Source of the DNA: Streptomyces jeddahensis | Lineage (GTDB): Bacteria > Actinomycetota > Actinomycetes > Streptomycetales > Streptomycetaceae | DNA length: 64,000 bases | Assembly: GCF_001642995.1 (NCBI RefSeq) | Contig: NZ_LOHS01000076.1 | Coordinates: 120,277 to 184,276, forward strand | Direction of reading: 5' to 3' | Part shown: one piece after another, positions 1-9,000 of the stretch | Numbering within the stretch: position 1 is the first letter of the stretch | Layout: the number at the start of each line of letters is the position of its first letter | Made by a program: the position numbers and the translations under genes | The notes under the pieces: model-generated | Seen by the model: the letters and a program-made list of their open reading frames with translations, nothing else | What the model was told of the DNA's origin: nothing | Database searches by the model: none

Positions 1-2816
1 TCCCCCAGCACCTCGGCCGCGGTCTCCGCAGTCCCCAGACTGAGCGTCGCGGCCGAAGCCGGATCTCCGGTCAGATTCCGGATGCCCGAGGCGTTGACCG
101 CGCAGCCCAGTGTCCACGGATGCCGTTTGCCCACCGCCCTGCGCATCCCGCCGAGCGCGGCCTCGACAGTCTCCAGGGCCTGATCCCGCTCGCCGACACT
201 GCGCAGGATCAGCGCGTTGTTGCAGCGCACTCCTTGCGCGAAGGGGTGGTCGGGTCCCAGCATCCGGGCGTAGTGGGCGGCAACGGACTCGCCCAGCCTG
301 CGGGCCAGGTCCACGTCCCCGTGCTCCCGGGCGAAGAAGCTCTGGCTGGTGGCGAACATCAGGGTCAGCGGATGGTCGTCCCCCAGCACCCGCTCACTGC
401 GCTCCAGTACCCCGGCCAGCATCTCACCGGCCTCCCGCCAGTCTCCGGAGCGGTAGTGGCACAGCGCCAGGTTGTGCTCCGCCTGGAGGGTCTGCGGGTT
501 GTCGTCGCCCATGACCTGCCGGTGCACTCGGACGTTCTGGCCCTGGAGCGAGACGGCTTCCGCATAGCGGCCGAGCAGGCGCAGATCGGTGGCGTAGTGG
601 ACCTCGGCGTAGAGGGTCCAGTTGTGACGGGGGTTCAGGTACTGCCGGCGTTCCTCCATGGTCTGCCGGTGCAGGGCCAAGGCCTCCTCGTACCGGCCGA
701 GCAGCCGCAGCGAGACGGCGAGGTTGTTGCGCGCGTTCTGGGTCCGCGAGTCGCCCTCGCCCAGCAGCCGTTCGTACGCATCGAGCACCCATGTGGAGAT
801 GGTGTACGCCTCGTCGTAGCGGCCGAGTCCGCGCAGGTCCGCCGCGAGACCGTCGGCGGCCTGGATGTGCTCCAGGTCGTCGGGGCCGCGCTGCTCCCGC
901 AGGGTCTCCACGACCTTGCGTTCGATGGCCTCGGTGCGCGCGTAGTCGCCGACCGCGCGCAGAAGGTTCGCGTAGTGGTAGATCACGTCCCAGATGCGCG
1001 GGTGCTCCTCGCCGAGAAGGGAACGCCAGGTCTCCAGGGCCCGCTCGGCGAGCACGATGCCCGGCCGGTACTCGCCCGACAGGTACATGTACCGAAGACA
1101 GTTGAGAACCAGCCGCTGAACGTCCGGGTCGGTGCTGTGCAGGACATCGGCCGTCTTCAGGTGGGGCACGATCTCCGCGTACCGCGGCCACAGCCCCGGG
1201 TCCGTGGGGCGAAGCGGGTCGCTCGCGGCAAGAGCGCGGCGCGCTGCTTCCGTGAACTCGCGATGGTCCTGTTCAGGCATGTCTTGGTGCACGATCAAAT
1301 GAACGAGCCGATGCATCGTCAGGTTTTCGACCAGTCCTGCCTGGTCACTCGGATCGCCGCCCGTGGGGTCGTCCAGGGCGGCGGCCCGGACGACCGCGTA
1401 GCGCTTGAGCTGCTCGACCGCCCGCGCCCAGCGAACCGGGCTCTCCACCAGTCCGACCAGCTTCTCCGGAAGCGCCTCGCGCGGCAACTCGCGCACCAGC
1501 CGGATGGGGATGGACGTAGGCCGGAAGAGTGTGCACATGCGCAGCAGGTCGACGGACTCGGGCAGGGTCTCGCGCAGATGGTTGAGGAGGATCGCCCAGG
1601 CGGTCCGGAAGGCCACCGGGAAGTCGGAGGAGACGGTCACCACGTCCTGCCCGGCTCCCTCTTCGAGGAGTTCGAGATACGCGTCGATGGTCATGTCCGA
1701 CTCAGCGAGCCAGGCGGCGGTCTGGTCGAGCAGGAGCGGCAGATCCTCCAGCGCCTCCGCAAGCCGCTCCGCGTCCTGGTGGCTGAGACGGGGCGCCCGG
1801 CGCCGTACGAAGGCGATGGACTCGATGCGGTCGTACGGGCCGACCTCCACCAGTTGGCTGCTGTACCGGTTCCAGTCGCGGTTCCGACTGGTGATCAGCA
1901 CATGGCCCCGTCCCTCGGGGACTAGATCCCACACCTGGTCGGGCTCGTCGGCGCCGTCCATGATGACCAGCCACCGGGAGTAGGGGTCGCCTCGGCGCAA
2001 CGCGTGCCGGGCTGCGCGGAGCCGCTCGCCGTACTCCACACCGGTGGTGAGGCCGAGTTCGGGGGCCAGCTCGGCGAGGCGCTGGCGGCACGCGCCGCGC
2101 CGGTCCGCGGAGATCCACCACACCACGTCGTACTCGGAGCCGAACCGGTGGGCGTATTCGGCGGCGAGCTGGGTCTTGCCCACCCCGGGCGGACCGTGGA
2201 GGGCGGCCACGGCCGCTCCGCCGCTCGCTCCGTTGAGGGTGTCGTAGACACCGCCCAGAAGCGTCTCGCGGCCGGTGAAGCGGGGGTTGCGCCGCGGGAC
2301 GTAGCCCCACACGTCAGGGGCCTCGGAGGGAAAACGGGGGCCACGCCGCCCGTCGACGGCCTGCGGCGGTCCGTCGGCGGGAATGCCGAGATGCCGCAGC
2401 AGGCGGGCTTCGGCCTCGTCGGCACCGATGTTGTTGAGCTGCGGGGCGCCGAACATCGCGGTCGCCGAGGGCACCCGGCTGTGGGTGACCGAGACGGCCG
2501 TGAAGTGGTCGCGGACGGGGAGCACGACCTCGCGCAGAGCGGAGTTCCACTCGGTGTCGGTACGCGGTCCGAGGCGGAAGTACCACTCGCTGAGCACCAG
2601 CAGGACGCGTCCCGGGGCGGTGGCGAGGTCCTGGAGGAGTTCGATCAGCGGCTGGTCCGCCGGCGATTCCCACAGCCGGTAGCTGACGGAGAAGCCGCGG
2701 CGTTCCAGCCGGTCACCGATCCAGGCGGCCCAGGCCCGGTTGAAGCCCGCGAAGCTGATTGTGATCTTCTCCACCGCGTCGCCCCGTCGCGCCTGCACCC
2801 TGCGTTCTGCCGGCAT
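1..2816 (-). CDS. fxsT: FxSxx-system TPR protein FxsT (TIR-like, NB-ARC, TPR), 3' end outside window
   Basis: The ATG at 2816 is preceded by AGGGGGG about 9 nt upstream. The frame stays open to base 1 (at least 938 codons), so the C-terminus is missing. Residues ~15-145 resemble a TIR-type fold (start KITISFAGF, core strand LLVLSEWYF). Residues ~175-450 are a STAND/NB-ARC NTPase with Walker A GPPGVGKT at 208-215 and Walker B LVIMDGAD at about 283-290. From about residue 540 onward there are tetratricopeptide-like helical repeats with recurrent LG(R/E)YEEA and LGEGDSRTQNA blocks. This architecture is the FxSxx-COOH system TPR protein found next to FxsA/FxsB peptides. By analogy with other STAND proteins it would sense a ligand through the TPRs, hydrolyse NTP and signal through the TIR-like part; that role is inference. 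It is last in a minus-strand run, 61 nt after the HExxH gene. Confidence 0.85.
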   Translation of the reverse strand, partial: MPAERRVQARRGDAVEKITISFAGFNRAWAAWIGDRLERRGFSVSYRLWESPADQPLIELLQDLATAPGRVLLVLSEWYFRLGPRTDTEWNSALREVVLPVRDHFTAVSVTHSRVPSATAMFGAPQLNNIGADEAEARLLRHLGIPADGPPQAVDGRRGPRFPSEAPDVWGYVPRRNPRFTGRETLLGGVYDTLNGASGGAAVAALHGPPGVGKTQLAAEYAHRFGSEYDVVWWISADRRGACRQRLAELAPELGLTTGVEYGERLRAARHALRRGDPYSRWLVIMDGADEPDQVWDLVPEGRGHVLITSRNRDWNRYSSQLVEVGPYDRIESIAFVRRRAPRLSHQDAERLAEALEDLPLLLDQTAAWLAESDMTIDAYLELLEEGAGQDVVTVSSDFPVAFRTAWAILLNHLRETLPESVDLLRMCTLFRPTSIPIRLVRELPREALPEKLVGLVESPVRWARAVEQLKRYAVVRAAALDDPTGGDPSDQAGLVENLTMHRLVHLIVHQDMPEQDHREFTEAARRALAASDPLRPTDPGLWPRYAEIVPHLKTADVLHSTDPDVQRLVLNCLRYMYLSGEYRPGIVLAERALETWRSLLGEEHPRIWDVIYHYANLLRAVGDYARTEAIERKVVETLREQRGPDDLEHIQAADGLAADLRGLGRYDEAYTISTWVLDAYERLLGEGDSRTQNARNNLAVSLRLLGRYEEALALHRQTMEERRQYLNPRHNWTLYAEVHYATDLRLLGRYAEAVSLQGQNVRVHRQVMGDDNPQTLQAEHNLALCHYRSGDWREAGEMLAGVLERSERVLGDDHPLTLMFATSQSFFAREHGDVDLARRLGESVAAHYARMLGPDHPFAQGVRCNNALILRSVGERDQALETVEAALGGMRRAVGKRHPWTLGCAVNASGIRNLTGDPASAATLSLGTAETAAEVLG

Positions 2817-2877
2817 GGCCGCCGCCCCCCTGGCCTGTTTCGAGATCTCAAATACCCTACGGTTCAAGATAGTTGAG

Positions 2878-4239
2878 CTACAGCGGAGACGCCCCCGTCC
2901 CTGTGCTGTTCCGCTGCCGCCAGAGCAGGCGGGCGGTGGCGACATAGGCGCGGGCCCGCGCGAGATGCCCGGGGGGCGGCGGGCAGTCGGTGATCCGGCG
3001 GTACGTGGAGATCATCTCGTCGACCACCACCCGGCCTTCTGGTGTCAGCGCGTCAGAGCCGGCGAGGACCGGCAGTACCGCACCCACCTGCTCCCGACAG
3101 CGGGCGTGCTCGGCCCAGGCCGGGTCGCGGTGGGCCGCGCCGCGGGCGGCGAGCGCATAGCGCTGCCAGAAGTCGGCCAGCGCCAGATGTGAGTACGCGC
3201 CCTGGAGCAGTCCGTCGAAGGGCCGCGCGTCGGGGCGCCAGGGTGCCCAGTAGCGGCAGTCGTCGGTGGCGGTGTGCAAGGGGGTCAGTACACCAAGGGC
3301 GGAGAGTTTGGTGTGCTGGAGTTCGTGGACAAGGGTTGCGGCGAGAAAGGCAGCGGTGGGGGGTGTGCTGCTCAGGACCGCGCCGAACGCCTCGCGCCGG
3401 GTGCCGCTGCAGTGGGCGGGGCCGTCACCGGACCGGTCGGCGAGGGGCCGGGCCAGCGGTACCAGGCAGCGCAGCAGCAGGGCTGCCTCGTCCACCCGGT
3501 GCCGCCCGCCCAGGTGCAGCAGAGACTCGACCCCGTCCCACGTGGCGTGCCAGCGCTGCCGGTCCTCCTCGTCGAGTGACAGGGCCGCGGGACGGTCCGC
3601 ACGTGGGCTGAGGTCGGCGCGGTAGGGGTCCACGTCGTCGAGCAGGACCGGCGATCGGCCTCCGGTGACGGCCGGCAGGGCCTGGACCGGTCGCCAGACC
3701 GGTCCGCCGGGTCCTGTCCCGTGCCCTGCGGCGCCGACCCGGCCGTCGGCGACCCGGACGGCGGTCATGGTTCCGGAGCCGGACGCCACGCGCAGTTCCC
3801 CCAGGGTGGGCAGCACGACACGTCCCCTTCGGGACTTCAGGCGGATGGAGAAGTCCAGGCCCGCGCGCACGCCGGCGGCCGTGGCCACCGCACCGAGATG
3901 GGTCAGGTCCGGACGGGGACGGGTGAGCGCCCCCGGGCCGGTGAGCGCACGGAGGCAGTCCAGCGCCCAGGGGCCGACCGTCGGATGGAGCAGCACCTCG
4001 CGGACGGCGTGCCGATCGGCCCGGTCGGCGGCCTCCAGGAGCGCCCAGTCGTCCCGCAGCCGGGCGCGGTCGGCCGGCCGGCAGCGGTCGTCGGGAGCGT
4101 CCAGCGCCGCGTCCAGCAGGGCCCGCAGCAGCACGAACCGCCGGGTGTCCTGGTCGCGGGCGAGAAGGCGGAGGGTCTCGGGTCCGCCCTCGGTGCGGCC
4201 CAGCTCGCGCAGCATCGGGGAGCTGATCCCGTTGCTCAT
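2878..4239 (-). CDS. HExxH-motif peptide-modifying enzyme (aKG-HExxH-type peptide beta-hydroxylase family)
   Basis: A 453-residue protein. The ATG at 4239 overlaps the fxsB stop (ATGA), and GGAGG lies 10 nt upstream, which fixes this start over longer options. The family mark is HELQH at residues 305-309 in LVHELQHTKLSALG. This looks like a zinc protease motif, but the family sits beside radical SAM RiPP maturases, and characterised members are 2-oxoglutarate/iron-dependent peptide beta-hydroxylases. The N-terminal ~120 residues are helical and Leu/Ala/Arg-rich, as is common in these proteins. In context it probably installs a second modification on the FxsA-like peptide after cyclophane formation. 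Family assignment is firm; reaction and substrate are inferred from neighbours. Confidence 0.82.
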   Translation of the reverse strand: MSNGISSPMLRELGRTEGGPETLRLLARDQDTRRFVLLRALLDAALDAPDDRCRPADRARLRDDWALLEAADRADRHAVREVLLHPTVGPWALDCLRALTGPGALTRPRPDLTHLGAVATAAGVRAGLDFSIRLKSRRGRVVLPTLGELRVASGSGTMTAVRVADGRVGAAGHGTGPGGPVWRPVQALPAVTGGRSPVLLDDVDPYRADLSPRADRPAALSLDEEDRQRWHATWDGVESLLHLGGRHRVDEAALLLRCLVPLARPLADRSGDGPAHCSGTRREAFGAVLSSTPPTAAFLAATLVHELQHTKLSALGVLTPLHTATDDCRYWAPWRPDARPFDGLLQGAYSHLALADFWQRYALAARGAAHRDPAWAEHARCREQVGAVLPVLAGSDALTPEGRVVVDEMISTYRRITDCPPPPGHLARARAYVATARLLWRQRNSTGTGASPL

Positions 4240-5450
4240 GGGGTGCGGTCCTCCACAGCAGTGGCGGGTGGCCGCCGGCTCACCTCGGCCAGCCGCCGGT
4301 GGACGTGCCGGATGAAGCGCCGCAGGTCGGCGCAGTAGACGGACGGGTTGAGGAAGCCCCGGCCTGCGCGGTAGCGGTGGGCGTACTGGCCGCCTCCGCA
4401 CACCGCGAGCACCGCACAGGACCGGCACTCGGCGGCCAGGGTGTCGGCACCGCGCTGCCGGTCGGCTATAGGCGGGTGGGCGAGGGCGTCCTCGAAGGAG
4501 TGGCGGAAGACGTCGAGGCCGGTGGCCGCCGCGCCGTGGTAGGCCGACTTGAGCGCGTCGGCCTGCTCGATCGCTCCGTCGGTCTCCACCACCACGGCGT
4601 CGAACGGGGCCAGGCCCAGGGCCTCGGTGGCGGCGGGCCGGCCGAGGAGCAGGGCGACGCACTCCTCGAAAAGCCGGATCCTCGTCTCCCGGCGGGGGGC
4701 GTGCCACCAGCGGTCGAAGACGGCTGCCAGCCAGTCCCCGTACGGGGTGGACTCCTCGCCCCCGGTGCGCATCCCGGGCGGCGGCGCGGACCAGTTGCCG
4801 TCAGGCAGCAGAAGGTCCAGGGCCGGCGGGTCCAGCGAGAGCAGTGACTCGTATGTCTCCACCGGGTCCTGACGGGTGTTCACCACGGCAAGGACACCCG
4901 CGTAGGCCTCCGGCCGGTGAGCGGCGAGGAGTCGTGCACCCCGTACGGCAGCCGGCCAGGCCGGGCGGCCGGCGTGGTCCACCCGGGCCGCGTTGTGCCT
5001 GGCGAGGCCGCCGTCCAGGCTGACACCGACGCGGATGCCCGCGTCCGCCAGGAGGTCGATCCGGCGGGCGGTGAGCAGGGTGCCGTTGGTCTGGACGACG
5101 GCGTGCACGGCGCAGTCCGGGGCCAGCCGCGCCCGCAGCCCGCGTGTGAGGTCCGCGAGCCGCTCGGCGCCGGCGAGCAGCGGTTCCCCGCCGTGCAGAA
5201 CGAGGGAGACACGGGGCAGGCGGTGCGCCGCGGCGTGCTCGGCGATCCGGTCCACGGTGCGCGCGAGGACCGCTGGTGGCGTGGCTGCGGGCCTGTCCCG
5301 CCAGGTGTGGTCGGGGCCTGCGTAGACGTAGCAGTAGCTGCAGGCCAGGTTGCAGCGGCCGTGCACCTTCACGATGAACTGGCGGAACGGAACGGTCGGC
5401 CGGGAAGCCGCGTCTCGCTCCGGCGCGTGGCGCGACAAGGCTCGGGACAT
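4236..5450 (-). CDS. fxsB: FxsB-family radical SAM/SPASM peptide maturase
   Basis: A 404-residue radical SAM enzyme. The CxxxCxxC cluster is CNLACSYC, with Cys33, Cys37 and Cys40, directly after FIVKVHGR. GGEP (in LVLHGGEPLL) is the usual SAM-binding glycine motif. The C-terminus carries SPASM/twitch-like cysteines (CRSCAVLAVCGGG, then NPSVYC), which would hold auxiliary iron-sulfur clusters. FxsB enzymes join an aromatic ring carbon to the beta carbon of the residue two positions on, giving three-residue cyclophanes. The likely substrate is the small peptide encoded just upstream (5735-5986). The start at 5450 has AGGGGGG 8 nt upstream. The gene is translationally coupled (ATGA) to the HExxH gene. 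Confidence 0.88.
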   Translation of the reverse strand: MSRALSRHAPERDAASRPTVPFRQFIVKVHGRCNLACSYCYVYAGPDHTWRDRPAATPPAVLARTVDRIAEHAAAHRLPRVSLVLHGGEPLLAGAERLADLTRGLRARLAPDCAVHAVVQTNGTLLTARRIDLLADAGIRVGVSLDGGLARHNAARVDHAGRPAWPAAVRGARLLAAHRPEAYAGVLAVVNTRQDPVETYESLLSLDPPALDLLLPDGNWSAPPPGMRTGGEESTPYGDWLAAVFDRWWHAPRRETRIRLFEECVALLLGRPAATEALGLAPFDAVVVETDGAIEQADALKSAYHGAAATGLDVFRHSFEDALAHPPIADRQRGADTLAAECRSCAVLAVCGGGQYAHRYRAGRGFLNPSVYCADLRRFIRHVHRRLAEVSRRPPATAVEDRTP

Positions 5451-5734
5451 TCCGGCACCCCCCTGCGGTGCGCACTGCGACGGCGGTCCGGCTCGGTCCG
5501 GGTACCACCGCTGCTCAGCCGGTTCGGCCGGCGGTGTGCGGGCCGACGCGGTTCATCCCGTCACCGCGACCACGCCAAACACGAATCGATCTCTTTTGAC
5601 TTGTTGCTTTTGCTTTAAGTCCTGATCGGTTCGCTCTGTGACGTCGATGTATGGCTTCGGAGGGCAGCGGCCGCCGGCCACCTGGTGCGGGACACCGGGC
5701 GCTCCGCCGTCGCGTGCCCGGGCGCCGCGGCGTC
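5451..5734. other. fxsA-fxsB spacer with an AT-rich patch
   Basis: 284 nt without a convincing gene. Bases ~5575-5625 are unusually AT-rich for this region (runs such as ctcttttgacttgttgcttttgc). It is the longest gap in the accessory run, so a promoter or processing site that separates peptide expression from enzyme expression is plausible. I could not fix -35/-10 boxes with confidence on the minus strand. Confidence 0.3.
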
Positions 5735-5986
5735 TCAGAACGCCCGGGTGAACCCCCAGAACATCTCGCCCGCCCCATCCCGCCCGTGGCGCAGGTCCGC
5801 CAGCAGGTCGACGAGGACCGGGTGGTCGAGCCTGCGGAGTTCCTCCAGATCGAGCGAGAGCAGGTCCGGCAGCTCCTCCCCCGTCGTCTGTCCGGGCGGC
5901 CCGGGCGTGGCCCCGACCGCGCCGTCCCCGCCGGGCGGCTCCTCGTACCGCTCCTCGTCCACCGGCTCCTCCGTCCGCTCCGCCAT
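5735..5986 (-). CDS. fxsA: FxsA-like RiPP precursor peptide, C-terminus FWGFTRAF
   Basis: An 83-residue acidic peptide. I chose the ATG at 5986 because GGAGG lies 6 nt upstream; a second ATG at 6043 overlaps the vWA stop (ATGA) and would add 19 Arg-rich residues. The middle is a Leu/Asp-rich leader (EELPDLLSLDLEELRRLDHP then VLVDLLADL), as in FxsA leaders, and the last residues are MFWGFTRAF. Canonical FxsA proteins end Phe-x-Ser-x-x. Here the matching five residues are FTRAF, with Arg where Ser is expected. The adjacent FxsB-type maturase and the leader make it the likely substrate, with a Phe-Thr-Arg cyclophane as the simplest prediction. An upstream Trp and a terminal Phe are additional aromatic candidates. 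Confidence 0.78.
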   Translation of the reverse strand: MAERTEEPVDEERYEEPPGGDGAVGATPGPPGQTTGEELPDLLSLDLEELRRLDHPVLVDLLADLRHGRDGAGEMFWGFTRAF

Positions 5987-6039
5987 GATGCGCCTCCGTC
6001 TCCGTCCTCCCGTCGGCCCGTCCCGGTGCCGCGTCCGGC

Positions 6040-9000
6040 TCATGCCGCCGCCACCGCTTCCAGGCGCCGCGCGGTCCGGGCTGCGGCCTCCCGGTAGGTC
6101 TCCGGCAGCCGCGCCCACTCCTCAAGTGCTGCCCGGTATGCCTCGGCCGCAGCCCTCGGACGTCCGGCTCGTTCGTAGGCCAGCCCCATCCGGTCGTGCG
6201 CCCGCGCCGCCGTCACGGCCGCCTCCTCGCGGTTCCGGCCGTCCTCACCTGCCCGAGCTGCGGCCGCCGCGGCCGCCCGGAACGCCTCCGCCGCCTCGTC
6301 GAGCCCGGCCGACCGGTTCAGGCTGTCGGCCACTGAGAGGTGCGCCCGGCCCAGTTCGAACCAGCCCGCCGCCGCTGCCAGCGGGTCGGCCGCGCCCCGG
6401 GCGGACTTCCGGAAGAGGTGTTCGGCCTCGCGCAGGTCCACCGGATCGCCGTCGCGCTCATGCCGCCGCATCAGCGCCTGCCCCAGCAGCAGCCTCCGCT
6501 CGGCGAGTTCGGGCCCGTGCGACGGGGTCTCGGCCATGGCATCCCGCAGGACCCGTATGGCCTCGGCGAGGGCCCCGGCCGCAGCCGGCTGGCCGGCCGC
6601 GGCCAGCAGAGCCCGGGCCCGGCAGGTGAGGAGCTCGGCGTGCTCGGGCGTGTCGCGCCCGGTGGCCGCGATGGCCCGGGCGTACGCGTCGGCCGCGGCA
6701 AGAGGCCCTCCCCCGAGCTCTCGGCTTCGCTCGGGCAGGGGGGACCCCCCTGGCCCGCCGGGGGCATGCCGGGCCATCAGCACATGGCCGAGCCGGGTGT
6801 CGACCTCCGCGATCAGCCGGGCGTCCGTCAGGGCTTCCCGCACCCGCTCCAGTAGGGCCAGCGCCTCCGCGAGATCGTCCGGTTCACGGATCACCAGCAG
6901 CGCGTCCACCAGGTTCCTGACCGTCGGAAGATCGGCAGCGTCCAGAGGGGCGCCGTCCGGATCGTCCAGCACGGTGCGCAGCAGATCGGCGGCCTGTCGC
7001 GCGTACAGCACGGCGTGCTCGCGGTCCGCGCCGGCCTCGCAGAGCAGCAGCAGGAACCTGCCGTGGGTCCGCGAGACGGCGGGCGCCGCCCGGTCCTGGT
7101 CGGACCGGATCTCACTCAGCGCCTCGAGCATGCCCACCGCCCCCTGCAGCAGGGACAGGTCGCCACCCAGCCGCCACTGCGCCTCCAGCGCCGTGACCCG
7201 CTCCAGCGTGAACCGCTCCAGTTCCTCCGGGCTGAGGCCCGGCGCGTTGCAGGCCACCGTGTACGCCCGGTCGGCTCGCCGCAACAGGTCGCGCGCCGCC
7301 TGCCGGCGGCCGAGCCGGGTCTGTTCCCGGGCGGCGGCGCGCAACACCCGGGCCAGCACGGCCCGTTCGCGTGCCCCGCCCGGCAGCGATCCGGCCCGCT
7401 CCGCCGCATCCTCCGCCTCCCGCAGCAGGTCGGGACCGCCCAGCACTTCCCACAACCGCAGGGCACAGCGGGCGAGTTCCGACCAGAGCCGCGGATCCTC
7501 GCGGTCCGGTCCGGGCCCCCGGGTGGCTCCCCGGAGCAGCTGGAGGGCGTCGATGAGCGGCTGCACCATGCGGGTTTCCTCGTACTCGGTCACCAGACGC
7601 CGGGCCCGGGGCACCGCCTCGTGCACCGGGCGGTCGGCGGCCTGATCATCGGTGGAGCGGCCGGGAAGAATCCGTTCGGGGAGCGTCATGAAGCGCCGCA
7701 GTACGGCGGCGGCCACTTCCGCGAAGGGCTGCGGAACCGTCGAGCCCTCGCCGCCGTCGCCCGTGTCGTCGTCGAAGGTCCGCTCCGGAGAGGGGCCGAC
7801 AGCGGTGCAGCCGTCGACGGTCACGGCGGGCGGGCGGGCCGCGACCCCGGGGACATGCTCGCCGAGCTGGGCGCGGGCCAGGGCGAGGAAGCTCGGGCCG
7901 CCGCGACCGAAGGTCCGCTCGACGTACTCCGAGCAGTGCTTGAAGACGAGCAGCGCCTCATCCCTCCCCAGCGGTCCGAGCAGCGCGTCGCGGACCCCCG
8001 GGGCGAACTCGTACCACCATCCCCGCTCCGGCCCGGGGTCCTCCTGCCGGTCGGCACGCGTCAGCAGCCCGCTCAGCAGCACCTCGGCCATCTCGGCCGG
8101 ACCGGAGTCCGGCAGCATGGTGCGCTGCACCAGGCGCATGACCGGCAGATGGAGCGGGGCCGCCGCGAGGTAGACGGCGAGCTGCCCGGCCATCTGGGAC
8201 GCCGAGGCCCGGAAGCGGCTGACCAGTTCGGCGGCGAGCATGTCCCGGTCGGGCTCGGCGGGCCTGACCGGCGCCTCGTCGCCGCGGACCCAGCCCACGG
8301 CTCCCCCGCCGCGTCCGCCGCCCTGCCCGGACATCAGCCTGGCCCAGGCCGCCAGGGCGCCTGGGACGGGGGGCAGCACCGGGACCGGCAGCGCCCCGCC
8401 GGCCCACAGCCGCCGGGCGGCGGGGCCGAGCAGCACCGGGGGGCCGTCGGACCGCATGAGTTCAGCGGAGGTGACAGGCAGTCGGGTACGCCCCCACATC
8501 CGCTGCGGAAGCGGCTGGAGGACGGCGGTGGGGCCCTGCCGGGTCAGGCGGTGGAGCAGCCGGTGCGCCCGGCCGCTGTACCAGAGAGGTCCGGCGCAGT
8601 CGCTCAGCAGCACGGTGAAACCGCGCCCGGCCGGGTCGCCCAGGCTCTCGGCCGGCCACAGCTTGTCGCCTTCCGGGTCCGGGCGGTGGCTTATGCCCGG
8701 CTCACCGTGCGGGCCTTCGTGCAGATAGTGCGTACGCACGTCCCGGAAGATGCCTAACTGGCCGAAGATGCTCCCCAGTTCGCCGAAGAGCCCCTCCCAG
8801 ACGCGCATCGACGACGAGGCGTCCATCACCAGGTCGAGCCGGGTCTCGGCGCGCCGGTCCGCGCGCCACACCGGCACGAGCAGACCACCTGCGCTGGTCT
8901 CGGCGGTGGCCTGCTCGTCGAGGGTTCGCCGCAGCGGGCGCGTCGCGGGCCGGTAGCGCCTCAGCGGGCGCAGGGCACGCTGGACGCCCGGGGCGTCGGG

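Noticed and set aside
120..1925. Long plus-strand open frame opposite fxsT
   Set aside because: High-GC shadow frame; composition and lack of any family match contrast with the NB-ARC/TPR protein on the minus strand.
2878..4239. Zinc metalloprotease based on HELQH
   Set aside because: Family context beside FxsB and lack of a third ligand pattern favour the peptide-hydroxylase family.
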